A stretch of 47,545 nt of DNA from CAZUXY01 sp964624235 (GTDB lineage: Bacteria > Spirochaetota > UBA4802 > UBA5368), in the NCBI GenBank assembly GCA_964624235.1, contig CAZUXY010000037.1, forward strand, positions 1-47,545. The letters run 5' to 3'. Positions 17,656-26,566 of the stretch are shown here, piece by piece; position 1 is the first letter of the stretch; every line of letters begins with the position of its first letter. Position numbers and translations under genes: made by a program. The notes under the pieces were generated by a model. It saw only the letters and a program-made list of their open reading frames with translations, was not told the DNA's origin and searched no databases.

Positions 17656-18792
17656 ATGGAACTGCATCTGAACCAGGATCAGATCATGGTTAGAGATATG
17701 ATCCGTGAGTTTTCCCGAAGCGAGATAGAACCTTATGCACAGGAATACAATACCAGGGGGGAATTCCCTGAAAGCATCATAAAGAAACTGGGCGGGCTGG
17801 GGCTGTTCGGCATGATGGTGCCCGAGGAATACGGCGGTGCCGGCGCCGGAACCGTCAGCTACAGCCTGGCGTTGCAGGAACTCGCTTTTGCCTGCGCCTC
17901 GGTATGCGTCACCATAAGCGTGACCAACCTCACCTGTGATCCCATACTTAACGCCGGTACCGAGGAGCAGAAAAGGAAATACCTTTTCCCGCTCGCCTCG
18001 GGAGAGTATATCGGCGCCTTTGCGCTGACCGAGCCTGATGCGGGCTCGGACCCTTCGGCACTGAAAACATCCGCCGTCAGGAAGGGCAACCATTACATAC
18101 TCAACGGCAGAAAGCAGTTCATCACCAACGGCGGATACGCTGGCGTATTTGTACTCATCGCCAGAACATCGCAGGGGAAGGGCGGGCTTACCGCGTTTAT
18201 CGTTCCCGCCGGGAGTAAAGGCCTATCCATAGGAAAAACTGAACATAAGATGGGGCTTGCCGCGTCAAACACGGTGGAACTGGTGCTTGAAGATTGTGAA
18301 ATACCTGAAAACCTGCTGCTGGGACGGGAGGGGTACGGGCTCCATGCCGCGCTTGGCGCCCTGAACAGCGGAAGGATAGGGATCGCATCGCAGGCGACGG
18401 GAATGATCCGTTCCTGTCTGCACGAGGGCACGGTGTATGCCAGGGAAAGAGTGCAGTTCGGCAAACCCATACTGCGCCATCAGACGATACAGAACATGAT
18501 CGCCGACATGGCGGTAGCATACGAATCATCATCAGTGTTGACATGGAACGCGGCAAGGCTCAAGGACGAGGGTAAAAACTTCGCGAGGGAGGCGTCCATA
18601 GCGAAGCTCCATGCCTCGGAATCGCTGATTAGTTGTTCATACAAGGCTTTGCAGATATTCGGCGGGTATGGTTACATACGCGAGCAGAAGGTAGAAAGGA
18701 TTTACCGTGACGCAAGGGTCACCACTATATATGAAGGTACTTCGGAAATACAGAGAATGATTATCGCCCGCGATACTGAAAGAATGATCTGA
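17656..18792 (+). CDS. Acyl-CoA dehydrogenase (short-chain type)
   Basis: FAD enzyme that makes trans-2-enoyl-CoA from acyl-CoA, passing electrons to ETF. The 378 residues match the family. FAD/substrate motifs are FALTEPDAGSD near residue 120 and a NGRKQFITNG strand near 150. The catalytic base is E360 in YEGTSEIQR, the short/medium-chain position. A ribosome site (GGAG) lies in the eight-base gap after the XRE-cupin gene. It stands apart from the main CoA cluster and from any visible etf genes. Confidence 0.93.
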   Translation: MELHLNQDQIMVRDMIREFSRSEIEPYAQEYNTRGEFPESIIKKLGGLGLFGMMVPEEYGGAGAGTVSYSLALQELAFACASVCVTISVTNLTCDPILNAGTEEQKRKYLFPLASGEYIGAFALTEPDAGSDPSALKTSAVRKGNHYILNGRKQFITNGGYAGVFVLIARTSQGKGGLTAFIVPAGSKGLSIGKTEHKMGLAASNTVELVLEDCEIPENLLLGREGYGLHAALGALNSGRIGIASQATGMIRSCLHEGTVYARERVQFGKPILRHQTIQNMIADMAVAYESSSVLTWNAARLKDEGKNFAREASIAKLHASESLISCSYKALQIFGGYGYIREQKVERIYRDARVTTIYEGTSEIQRMIIARDTERMI

Positions 18793-18808
18793 CGAACCCC
18801 GCCGGTTT

Positions 18809-19162
18809 TTATCCCTGGACGGGCCTGGAATTTTCCAGGATAAACGCGATCATGGTGTCGAGTTTTTTTATGGAATCGACAATGAGTCTGAATTCTTCGT
18901 CGGTAAGCTCCAGGCCTTTCAGTACCAGTGGTGACAGCTTTTCCTCGTTCTCTTTGAGTGCCTGCAGTATGGATTTGACCCTGTCGTTGATATGGGAAAC
19001 CCTCTCCAGCGGGCATATGGGTACTACCAGTTCACCTCTCGGGGTCTTGCAGATGGCCCTGGTTTCGGTCTTCCCCGAATGATTGCAGAGTATCTCGTCT
19101 TCCAGCAGTCCCATGTGAAAACGGCACATCTTACATTCATTGAGTTCCAGATCGAGTTTCAT
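18809..19162 (-). CDS. Small cysteine-containing protein, unknown
   Basis: A 117-residue soluble protein. The first half has five cysteines, including CKMC near residue 12, then ILCNHSG, AICKTPRG and ICPLERV, a spacing that could bind a zinc or Fe-S centre. The second half is helical and charged (LKENEEKLSPLVLKG, DEEFRLIVDSIKKLD). I do not recognise the family. ATG 19162 is preferred over the in-frame TTG at 19168 because AAGG and GAGG lie just upstream. It is convergent with the acyl-CoA dehydrogenase gene. Confidence 0.65.
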   Translation of the reverse strand: MKLDLELNECKMCRFHMGLLEDEILCNHSGKTETRAICKTPRGELVVPICPLERVSHINDRVKSILQALKENEEKLSPLVLKGLELTDEEFRLIVDSIKKLDTMIAFILENSRPVQG

Positions 19163-19249
19163 CCTCAACCTTCTCTGACAGTGTGATTAACGGTCCCTGA
19201 TATATCTGGTTGCCGCAGGTGCACTACAGCGAGGATTCCGGTCTGCGCA

Positions 19250-20854
19250 TCAGCCGTATGCCCCCTTCCCGGCGGGTGTGTTTTCGGCCGATATTTTTTT
19301 TATTCTGACTCTGATCGCGGCGTTTCCCGGTACAGGGCATTTATTTTCACAGATGCCGCACCCTATACAGACATTCTCAAGAACAAGGGGGAATTTAACC
19401 AGCACTTTTTTACCCTCCTTGTCAATTGTGTATTCTTCGCGGAACTTTATGGATTTCGTGACCGTGGGACATACTTCCTCGCATACGATACAGTTGCGGC
19501 CTTCGGCCCAGGGTATGCAGAGGTCCCTGATGATATACGCTGTTCCGATTGCGGTGGTTTCCTTCTGGGGTATCTCGAGTTTTTTAATGGCGCCGGTGGG
19601 ACAGACCCTGGTGCAGAGTACACAGTCCTTTTCACACCATCCCAGCCGGGGGATGAGTCTGGGGGTGAACAGGGCTTCAATACCCGCTTCCGACATGGAG
19701 GGATGGAGTGCGTTGGTGGGGCAGACTTTCATGCACGCACCGCACCGGATGCAGAGGTCCAGAAAACGCTCCTCCTCGAGGGCGCCGGGTGGCCTCAGTA
19801 TACCGGCGTGGTCGCTTTTATACACAGGGTTCAACCTGAGCACCGGTATCGCGGCAAGGGAGGCGACGACGCCGGTGACCATGTGCCTCCGTGTCAGCCC
19901 GCCTCCGGCTGGATTATTTTCCGTGGGATTTGGACGAATGCTTTTAATAAACGGGACAGTGAGTTTGAATTCAATTGCGTCATACCGGCACGAATGCAGG
20001 CATTCAAAACACTGGATACACTCGCCGTGCAGGGTATCTTCTCCCCTGTTGAATATGGCGCTCATTCGGCAGTCCCGTACGCATTTCATGCAGTGCACGC
20101 ATTTATCGGTATTTACGGCTCTTTTCAGCGCTCCGAATCGTCCGGTAAGGGACAGTACTGCCCCAAGGGGGCAAAGGGCCTGGCACCAGAACCTGCGGGC
20201 AAACGACGAAAGCGCAAGCACTCCGGTGAATGAGATGAATATCCACAGGTGATTGAGAAAAAGTATCGGGTTGAAGTCAAGCACCGATTTCCTGAACACG
20301 GCATAGAGAGGCTCTGATACCAGATTAATGACCGGTACCTTATACAGTGATGCAACCGTAATTTTCACCAGATGGTCGAAATAAGGGTAGAGAGCGGTGG
20401 AATAGCTGCGGAATGCCAATGAAAGCGGATCGAACAGGCCTGCCGCCTGAATGCCCGCGGCGGCAATGATCAGGGAAAACGCCAGCAGCACATATTTAAA
20501 GGGTTTGATCGAACGTGCCCGGTCCTTACTGTTTATGTATGTGATTTTCCTGCTCTTGTTGAACAGGCGGTCGGTAACGTCAAGGGTGGCGCCCAGGGGG
20601 CATATCGTTGAGCAGAATATCCTGCCGAACAGCATGGTGAAAACAAGAATTACCAGCGCCGGCCAGAAGGAGGTGATCAGTTTCCCCGCGGTAATGGAAG
20701 CGCTCACGCCCAGATGCGCTGAAAGCCGCGGGTACACATCGGCCAGAGGATTCCTTTCCAGCGGACTCCTCGTATAAACAACCGCCCATATAAAAAGGAA
20801 CCAGAAAAGAAGCTGAAAAATTCCCCGTAATCTGAACCAGCGGGGATTTTTCAT
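19250..20854 (-). CDS. Membrane polyferredoxin, NapH-like/NapG-like fusion
   Basis: A 534-residue membrane electron carrier. Residues 1-300 are NapH-like: several membrane helices, CSTICPLGA at 81 and CQALCPLGA at 224, then two ferredoxin clusters (CVHCMKCVRDC at 252, CIQCFECLHSC at 279). At 321-340 a twin-arginine-like TRRHM plus hydrophobic stretch resembles the signal of NapG/MauM, and the rest holds four further [4Fe-4S] motifs (CIRCGACMKVCP, CVLCTRVCP, CIVCEEVCP, CIGCGICENKCP). The second half is therefore probably a fused, membrane-anchored ferredoxin. Its start overlaps the DUF362 stop by four bases. It likely carries electrons across or along the membrane; partner unknown. Confidence 0.87.
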   Translation of the reverse strand: MKNPRWFRLRGIFQLLFWFLFIWAVVYTRSPLERNPLADVYPRLSAHLGVSASITAGKLITSFWPALVILVFTMLFGRIFCSTICPLGATLDVTDRLFNKSRKITYINSKDRARSIKPFKYVLLAFSLIIAAAGIQAAGLFDPLSLAFRSYSTALYPYFDHLVKITVASLYKVPVINLVSEPLYAVFRKSVLDFNPILFLNHLWIFISFTGVLALSSFARRFWCQALCPLGAVLSLTGRFGALKRAVNTDKCVHCMKCVRDCRMSAIFNRGEDTLHGECIQCFECLHSCRYDAIEFKLTVPFIKSIRPNPTENNPAGGGLTRRHMVTGVVASLAAIPVLRLNPVYKSDHAGILRPPGALEEERFLDLCIRCGACMKVCPTNALHPSMSEAGIEALFTPRLIPRLGWCEKDCVLCTRVCPTGAIKKLEIPQKETTAIGTAYIIRDLCIPWAEGRNCIVCEEVCPTVTKSIKFREEYTIDKEGKKVLVKFPLVLENVCIGCGICENKCPVPGNAAIRVRIKKISAENTPAGKGAYG

Positions 20855-21795
20855 ACTGCGATCCTGCGTATATTCATCCTGGAAGTGTTGATTTCGCCAA
20901 TTTTTTCTCGTGCGGCGATACTGAGAAAGTCCAGTGAGTCGGGACGCATGTTGAACAGCGTGGCACCGAAGGCGTCTACCGATACGATACCGGTTCCGAA
21001 TACTATGGTCCGCAACTCCTTTACGTCCCTCAGGCTCCCTCCGTTGGGACCGTGGGCGGTGAGTATCCTGGTGGCGTCGAGAATGGTCAGGTCCACACGT
21101 ATGGCCTTGGCAAAATCCACGATGCTGTGATGAATGTCTCCATGAAAAAATCCGCGGTTCCCTCCGAGCACGCCCATCAGGTTTTTCATACCCAGGGTCA
21201 GTGTTGAACTGGAATGGGTCTTTGCGATGGGCATATTGATTACGAAATCAGCCGTCAGAATGTCGTCATAAACACTGAGTGTACGGTTATACAGTCCCCC
21301 GGGCACTTTCACCTCACGGAACTTTCTTGAATCGATGTATTCGACAGAAGCGCCGGCTTTACGGGCGGCTTCGGCGATACCGCTGCTCGTGTAAGTCAGC
21401 TGGGCTGAACTTACCGAACGGTCGAAAACTTTGACCCTGGCACCCCTCCTTACGCACATGCGGGTTACGGCGGCGACAAGGTCAGGATTTGTGTTATGAG
21501 CGCGCTCGGGGCCTGAATTCCAGGCGATATTGGGTTTGATTACCACCTTCATCCCCGGTTTTATAAAATGCCCGATTCCTCCCATTGCATTGAATCCTGA
21601 TTCTACCATGCGTTCTATTCTTTCCCTGGCCAGGTCAGCCCCCCTGACGACGATGACTGTCCTGTCGGTGTAACCGGCAGGCGCCCCCATCAGCATCCTG
21701 TAGGGAGAAAGCACATGTCCTCCTATAAAACCCCCCACAAGCAGTAAAGCTCTTTTAATAAAAGACTTACGATTGAATTTAAACTGACGTTCCAT
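20851..21795 (-). CDS. DUF362-family protein with signal/anchor
   Basis: A 314-residue DUF362-type protein. The N-terminus has NRKSFIKRALLLVGGFIGG, a Tat-like or membrane-anchor signal, though with Arg-Lys in place of the twin arginine. The DUF362 core is visible: KVVIKPNIAW near residue 85, DPDL-type NTNPDLV, then PIAKTHS near 190 and MKNLMG near 203. DUF362 proteins are often adjacent to or fused with ferredoxin domains; here the ATGA overlap with the polyferredoxin gene makes a two-gene operon. Biochemical role is not established in general, and I do not propose one. Confidence 0.85.
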   Translation of the reverse strand: MERQFKFNRKSFIKRALLLVGGFIGGHVLSPYRMLMGAPAGYTDRTVIVVRGADLARERIERMVESGFNAMGGIGHFIKPGMKVVIKPNIAWNSGPERAHNTNPDLVAAVTRMCVRRGARVKVFDRSVSSAQLTYTSSGIAEAARKAGASVEYIDSRKFREVKVPGGLYNRTLSVYDDILTADFVINMPIAKTHSSSTLTLGMKNLMGVLGGNRGFFHGDIHHSIVDFAKAIRVDLTILDATRILTAHGPNGGSLRDVKELRTIVFGTGIVSVDAFGATLFNMRPDSLDFLSIAAREKIGEINTSRMNIRRIAV

Positions 21796-22369
21796 TGGAT
21801 TAACACCTCATTTCTATTATATCAACGGGCGAAGCAACATCGCCTTTATAATTGAATTACAAAACAGCCTGCATTGAAATTTTTACGATTAATTGTAAAG
21901 GTAAGGAAAAATGAAAGTAAAGTAAAATAGTAATTTCTAAAATACAAAAAATAGTCGGCTTTTTTTATCATCTCGGTAGAAATTGAAAATGAAATGATTC
22001 GCGGGGGATCAGTGTTAAAGGAACGGGCGGTATCAGCCGGCTTAAGAAAAACCGGCGCCTGCGGTATCTTTGGGCATTGTCATATTGTATTACTTTTTTA
22101 CTTTTTGAAATATTTATATTGTTGACATAACATATCAGGGATATATAAATAACACGGTTGATTGGATATTGAACCAATATACTGGATTTTTAATCAAACA
22201 TAATGAAGACGGTTCCCGGGCCATTGCAGATTAAACGTTTGAAATCCGCCGGAAGAGAGAGGAGCAGGCTGTTTTTTTTACTTAAAAGTTGGTTGGTCGT
22301 CCAATTAAATTCGAATACAGTGTATTCCTTTTCTTTGCTCTTTAAAACAAACCTGCCGGGGAAGCGGTA
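21796..22369. other. 574-base AT-rich intergenic region
   Basis: This gap separates the minus-strand DUF362 operon from the plus-strand CoA cluster. It is markedly more AT-rich than its surroundings. I see a plus-strand promoter (given separately) and a weak hairpin around 22035-22060 (GCCGG/CCGGC). No convincing gene is present. Confidence 0.55.
22122..22149 (+). promoter_or_regulatory. Strong sigma70-like promoter upstream of the CoA cluster
   Basis: TTGACA at 22122-22127, a 16-base spacer and TATAAA at 22144-22149 match the consensus very well. It would drive the PHP gene at 22370 with a leader of about 210 bases, and perhaps the whole downstream cluster. Confidence 0.6.
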
Positions 22370-22918
22370 ATGCTGTTGAAAGGCTGCCTTCATGTTCATA
22401 CCACCTGTTCCGACGGGACCCTTACTCCGCAGGAAATGACCGACGCCTATGCGGGGCGCGGATATGATTTCATCGCATTTACCGACCATGACTACCTGAT
22501 GAAGCCGCAATGCAATGAAATCTATGCGAACGTAAGGTCTGATATGATACTTTTTCACGGTATCGAGCTTACGGTTTTCATCAAGGGTTACGTTCATATC
22601 AACAGGATATACGGCGATAAAGAGGAACTTTATATTTTAAATCATCTCGGCGAATACGACCTGTCCATGCAGCAGGTTCTGGACAGGATAAAAACCGTGG
22701 AAACCATGTTCCCCCTGGATGCGGTGGAGATTACGTCCAAGGGTTTTAGAAATCAGGAATACGAAGTCCCTGAGATCAGGTATCCGAAAATAGCAACCGA
22801 TGACGCTCACACCAGGGTAGGAATAGGCAGGGCATGGATTGAGATGGACGTAGAGAGGAGCAAGGATTCAATTCTGCGCGGTATTAAAAAGGGAGATTTC
22901 TGGAATTGTTATCTGTAG
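22370..22918 (+). CDS. PHP-domain phosphoesterase
   Basis: A 182-residue polymerase/histidinol-phosphatase-type metallohydrolase. Motif I is H8-x-H10 (LHVHTTCSDG), motif II is D39/H40 (FTDHDY), then E66 (HGIEL), H76, and the C-terminal ATDDAH pair. This would bind two or three metals and cleave a phosphoester; the substrate is unknown. The ribosome site GGGGAAG is five bases before ATG 22370. It is the first gene of the plus-strand cluster but separated by 81 bases from the thiolase genes, so a functional link is uncertain. Confidence 0.85.
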   Translation: MLLKGCLHVHTTCSDGTLTPQEMTDAYAGRGYDFIAFTDHDYLMKPQCNEIYANVRSDMILFHGIELTVFIKGYVHINRIYGDKEELYILNHLGEYDLSMQQVLDRIKTVETMFPLDAVEITSKGFRNQEYEVPEIRYPKIATDDAHTRVGIGRAWIEMDVERSKDSILRGIKKGDFWNCYL

Positions 22919-22999
22919 CGCTTTCGAAACCTGAGCGTTTCAACAGTCGCGGTTCGATTATTGTGTCAGGGAAATAATCATGGAGGAGGTCAATGTGTA

Positions 23000-24145
23000 A
23001 TGGGTAAACGTGTTGCGGTGTGTGCGGTTTCACAAATTAAAAACGGCGTGGCCTTGCGGCATCTGCGGTTTCAGAACATGCTGCTTGATTGCTTCGAGTC
23101 GATCATTGAGCAGACCGGCGTGACCTTTGATATGGAAAAAGGGATACGCAACGTCCTGACCTGCTCTGATGATGTTTTTGACGCACGAACGATATCGGAC
23201 AACGGAATGACCGATGTGGTCGGAGCCCATTTCCGTGGAGAGGAGAAAATGGCCCAGGAAGGCATAAACGGTCTGGGGTATGCCATGGCATGCATTCTTT
23301 CCGGTCACGATGATGTGATTCTCTACCTGGGCCATTGTAAGGAATCCCAGACGGAAAGCAGGCATATGAACACCAATCTGGCGTTCGATCCTTTTTACTG
23401 CAGACCCATGGGGCTGGATTTTTTGAATACCAGCGCGCTTCAGGCAAGGGCATATATGGAAAAATCGGGGGTTAACGACAGGCATCTGGCAAAAGTAGTG
23501 GTCCGTTCACGGAAAAATTCCAAAAAAAATCCTTACGCACAGCAGTTGCCGCCGGTCAAGGAAAGTGATGTCATGAAATCCAAAATGCTGGCCGACCCCC
23601 TGCGGGAGATGCACTGTTATCTCGTCTCCGACTGGGCGGTGGGAATGCTGTTGTGCTGTGAAGAGAGGGTCAGGGAATTCACCGATAAACCGGTTTGGAT
23701 CACCGGGTTCGGCAGCTGTATGGACAGTTATTTTCTGGGGGACCGGGACCTTGCGTCGAATTTTCCGCTTAAAACAGCGGCCGGGAGGGCCTTGAAAAAG
23801 GCGGGTATCAGTGATCCCGGAAAGGAAATAGATATTTTTGAACTCAATGATCCTTACGCCTATCAGCTTCCCATGTGGGCCGAGGGTGTGGGTATTGCCG
23901 AGGAGGGGAAAGGCGGTCAGTGGATTGATGACGGGGGAATGGACAAATACAACGTCAACCTTTCCGGTGGAACACTTTCGGGAAATCCCGTAATGCTGGG
24001 AGGAATGGCCAGGGCGGTTGAGGCGATACTTCAGCTTCGTGGAGAGGCGGGAGGCCGTCAGGTAAAGCGTGCGAAAAAAGCGCTTGCTCACGGATCAATG
24101 GGACCGGCCGGGCAACACCACGCGGTGGTGATACTGGAGAAGTAA
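23000..24145 (+). CDS. SCP-x-type thiolase homologue, type B, no catalytic Cys (copy 1)
   Basis: A 381-residue thiolase-fold protein (non-standard, SCP-x/PaaJ-like). Aligning the stretch before LSGHDD with SCP-x thiolase puts Ala where the nucleophilic Cys should be, and the GHP histidine is Asn (LSGNP). Thus Claisen chemistry by the normal route is unlikely; a regulatory or retro-aldol role, or a partner in a heteromer, is inferred. Shared SYFLGDRDL marks it as sister of the gene at 31499. The start ATG at 23000 follows GGAGGAGG by eight bases. It heads the module with the next thiolase and an SCP2/DUF35 protein. Confidence 0.85.
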   Translation: MGKRVAVCAVSQIKNGVALRHLRFQNMLLDCFESIIEQTGVTFDMEKGIRNVLTCSDDVFDARTISDNGMTDVVGAHFRGEEKMAQEGINGLGYAMACILSGHDDVILYLGHCKESQTESRHMNTNLAFDPFYCRPMGLDFLNTSALQARAYMEKSGVNDRHLAKVVVRSRKNSKKNPYAQQLPPVKESDVMKSKMLADPLREMHCYLVSDWAVGMLLCCEERVREFTDKPVWITGFGSCMDSYFLGDRDLASNFPLKTAAGRALKKAGISDPGKEIDIFELNDPYAYQLPMWAEGVGIAEEGKGGQWIDDGGMDKYNVNLSGGTLSGNPVMLGGMARAVEAILQLRGEAGGRQVKRAKKALAHGSMGPAGQHHAVVILEK

Positions 24146-24157
24146 GGGAGACAGGCA

Positions 24158-25357
24158 ATGGTACACAGGAAAAAGAACAGAAACGTAGGTATAGTCGGTA
24201 TAGGGCAGACCAAGTTTTCCAGCCACCGGGAAGACGTGAACCAGCCCGAAATGATCCAGGAGGCGGTTCGCCTGGCGATCGAAGATGCGGGTATCACCCT
24301 GGACGATATAGACTGCATAGTACATGGAAACATGGAGCTCTTTGAAATGGTTTTTCAGCCCGATCTCTGGCACGTGCTGGGTACCGGAGCTTATGGAAAG
24401 GACTCTTTCAGAATAACAACGGGCGGCACCACCGGGGCCACCCTGGTGTGCGCGGCGGACAACCTGGTTGCGTCGGGAATGTACGACATGGTGATGGCAA
24501 TCGGCTTTGAGAAACTGCAGGAAGGTCATACCACCGGGGGAATAACCAACATGGCCGATCCGTTATGGTTCAGGAACCTCCAGACAGGGGCGTTGACCGG
24601 ATCGACCGCCTATGACATGATACTCGAATTCGGTGAGGAAAGGGCGAAACGCGCCTCGATGATGTACCGTATTATCATGGACAAGCACGCAATGCTCAAT
24701 CCTAACGCCCACCGCGCCTTCGGTCTCGAGTTTGACCAGATGGACGATTTGATGAAGAACTCACCGAAACTTGTGGGGGATCTGAGACTGATACATATGT
24801 GCTCGCAGTCCGACGGCGCCTGCGCCGTAATATTCGCCTCTGAAGAAAAAGCGAAGAAAATGTCACGCACACCGGTGTGGGTGCGCGATCACATCACCAT
24901 ACACCGCGAGGAAACGTTTAATATTTTCGGTTATGATGAAAGGTATCCCGTACCGATGACACACCGCTATGCCGCCGAGCAGATCTACAAACGCAATAAC
25001 ATCAGGAATCCGCTTGAGTATTTCGATGTCTTCGAGATGTACGATCCCTCATCATGGTGGGCCACCGACTGGATCAGGGAGTTTTTTCTGCTTGAGGGGG
25101 ATGCACACATCAGGCTGGTGGAAGATAAGGAAATCATGATCGGGGGCAAGATGCCGGTCAATCCTTCCGGCGGTGTAATCGCGTCCAATCCCATCGGCGC
25201 CACGGCTATCGTCAGGGTGGCCGAGGCGGCGTTGCAGATCAGGGGTGATGCGGGCAAGCACCAGATTCCTACGCCGGTGAATCACGCTCTGGCATCGGGG
25301 TTCGGCGGTACACTTTGGACCGTGCTCACGATGCTGGAAAAGGAACCAAACTGGTAA
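24158..25357 (+). CDS. SCP-x-type thiolase homologue, type A, no catalytic Cys (copy 1)
   Basis: A 399-residue thiolase homologue. The nucleophile region reads TTGGTTGATLV; comparison with SCP-x (CSTGST) places Gly at the Cys position. The late histidine motif is ASNPIG rather than GHPLG. The C-terminal LRG/IRGDAG and ASGFGG loops are typical of the family. Known Cys-less thiolases such as the steroid side-chain aldolase Ltp2 work with a DUF35 partner, and a DUF35 gene follows here. It begins 12 bases after the type B gene with its own GGGAG site; the products could form a heterodimer. Confidence 0.86.
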   Translation: MVHRKKNRNVGIVGIGQTKFSSHREDVNQPEMIQEAVRLAIEDAGITLDDIDCIVHGNMELFEMVFQPDLWHVLGTGAYGKDSFRITTGGTTGATLVCAADNLVASGMYDMVMAIGFEKLQEGHTTGGITNMADPLWFRNLQTGALTGSTAYDMILEFGEERAKRASMMYRIIMDKHAMLNPNAHRAFGLEFDQMDDLMKNSPKLVGDLRLIHMCSQSDGACAVIFASEEKAKKMSRTPVWVRDHITIHREETFNIFGYDERYPVPMTHRYAAEQIYKRNNIRNPLEYFDVFEMYDPSSWWATDWIREFFLLEGDAHIRLVEDKEIMIGGKMPVNPSGGVIASNPIGATAIVRVAEAALQIRGDAGKHQIPTPVNHALASGFGGTLWTVLTMLEKEPNW

Positions 25358-25368
25358 GGAGGATGAAA

Positions 25369-26556
25369 ATGGCTGAATATTTCGGTGTAAAGGTCGAGGA
25401 CATTTTCAATACGATGCAGGAGAGATTCAGACCGGAAGGGGCCCAGGGTGTAGACGCGTCTTTCGGTTATGATATAAAGGGTGAGGGCAGGTGGAAGCTG
25501 ATAGTCACTGACGGGAAAATGGAGATTAAGAAGACCGACGATCTCTCGGGGTGCCTGGCGGTGTCGGTGACCGACGGCGAGACTTTTGTCGGGATAAACA
25601 TCGGCAAACTGGACGCCATGAAAGCCTTTAACTCAGGGAAATTCAGGGTCGAAGGCGACCTGGGTGGGTTGGGTAAAACCGCGAAGATGTTCAGAAAATA
25701 TGTACCCCCCAGGAAGGAGATGTCGGTTAGGGATTTTATACAGGATATGTTCGGTACCCTGGTTTCACGATTTCAGGCAAAAAACGTTGTCGGTTTGAAT
25801 GTAGCCATCGGTTATGATATCGGCGGTCCCTACGGCGGGCAGTGGACGGCTGTCATTAAAGACGGCACCTGCGAGCTGAAAGAAGGCCTGCTGGATAAAC
25901 TTACCGTCAAACTTGAATGCGGCGCTCCTGACTGGGTGCAACTGATGCTGGGGAAAACAGAGGCCATGACGCTACTTTCAGCCGGAAAGGCGGCGATTAC
26001 CGGCGACACCCAGCTGGCGTTGAGACTCGGGGAGATCTTCTCGAAATACGTTCCCCCCGGCGAGGAAGGAAAGGAACCCGAACAGGAACTGCTGGTGCTT
26101 AAAAAAACCATTTCCGTTAACCAGAAATTTTCAACCGGACCGGTTATGGGTAAATTCCTCAACGCATTGAAAAAAAAGAAGATCATAGCCAACCGATGCC
26201 CGAAATGCGGAAGACTGCATCTTCCCGCGCGTGAGGTATGCGCCATATGCCGTGTCAGGAACGGTGAATGGGTTGAGATCGGCCCCAAAGGACAGGTGCG
26301 GAGCATGGAGTATGTGTACTATGCCAGTCCCGATCCTCTGACCGGTGAAACCAGGGAAACTCCTTACGGCATGATCAGCGTACTTCTGGACGGATGCACC
26401 GGCAACGATACTTTTGCTCACCTTATACGCCGCGACCAGATCGACCGGATAAAATCAGGGTGGGGTAACATCACAGGTACGCGTGTAAGACCGGTATGGA
26501 ACCAGAAGAGAACAGGCAGCATTGACGATATCAAGTACTTCGAGATAGATGAATGA
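25369..26556 (+). CDS. Fusion: two SCP2 domains plus DUF35 zinc-ribbon/OB domain
   Basis: A 395-residue protein. Residues 1-115 and 120-232 are two SCP2 (sterol carrier) domains, each with the GYDI..G.W core and ending in KYVPP; these bind lipids or acyl-CoA in a hydrophobic cleft. Residues 258-395 are DUF35: zinc ribbon C277, C280, C291, C294 followed by an OB fold. DUF35 proteins partner with thiolases as acyl-CoA binders, so this probably presents a hydrophobic CoA ester to the thiolase pair just upstream. AGGAGG lies six bases before ATG 25369. The three-part architecture is unusual. Confidence 0.87.
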   Translation: MAEYFGVKVEDIFNTMQERFRPEGAQGVDASFGYDIKGEGRWKLIVTDGKMEIKKTDDLSGCLAVSVTDGETFVGINIGKLDAMKAFNSGKFRVEGDLGGLGKTAKMFRKYVPPRKEMSVRDFIQDMFGTLVSRFQAKNVVGLNVAIGYDIGGPYGGQWTAVIKDGTCELKEGLLDKLTVKLECGAPDWVQLMLGKTEAMTLLSAGKAAITGDTQLALRLGEIFSKYVPPGEEGKEPEQELLVLKKTISVNQKFSTGPVMGKFLNALKKKKIIANRCPKCGRLHLPAREVCAICRVRNGEWVEIGPKGQVRSMEYVYYASPDPLTGETRETPYGMISVLLDGCTGNDTFAHLIRRDQIDRIKSGWGNITGTRVRPVWNQKRTGSIDDIKYFEIDE

Positions 26557-26566
26557 GGAGGGGGGG

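Noticed and set aside
21968..22177. 69-codon minus-strand frame in the AT-rich gap.
   Set aside because: No ribosome site, low-complexity composition typical of chance frames in AT-rich DNA, and it covers a strong promoter-like sequence.
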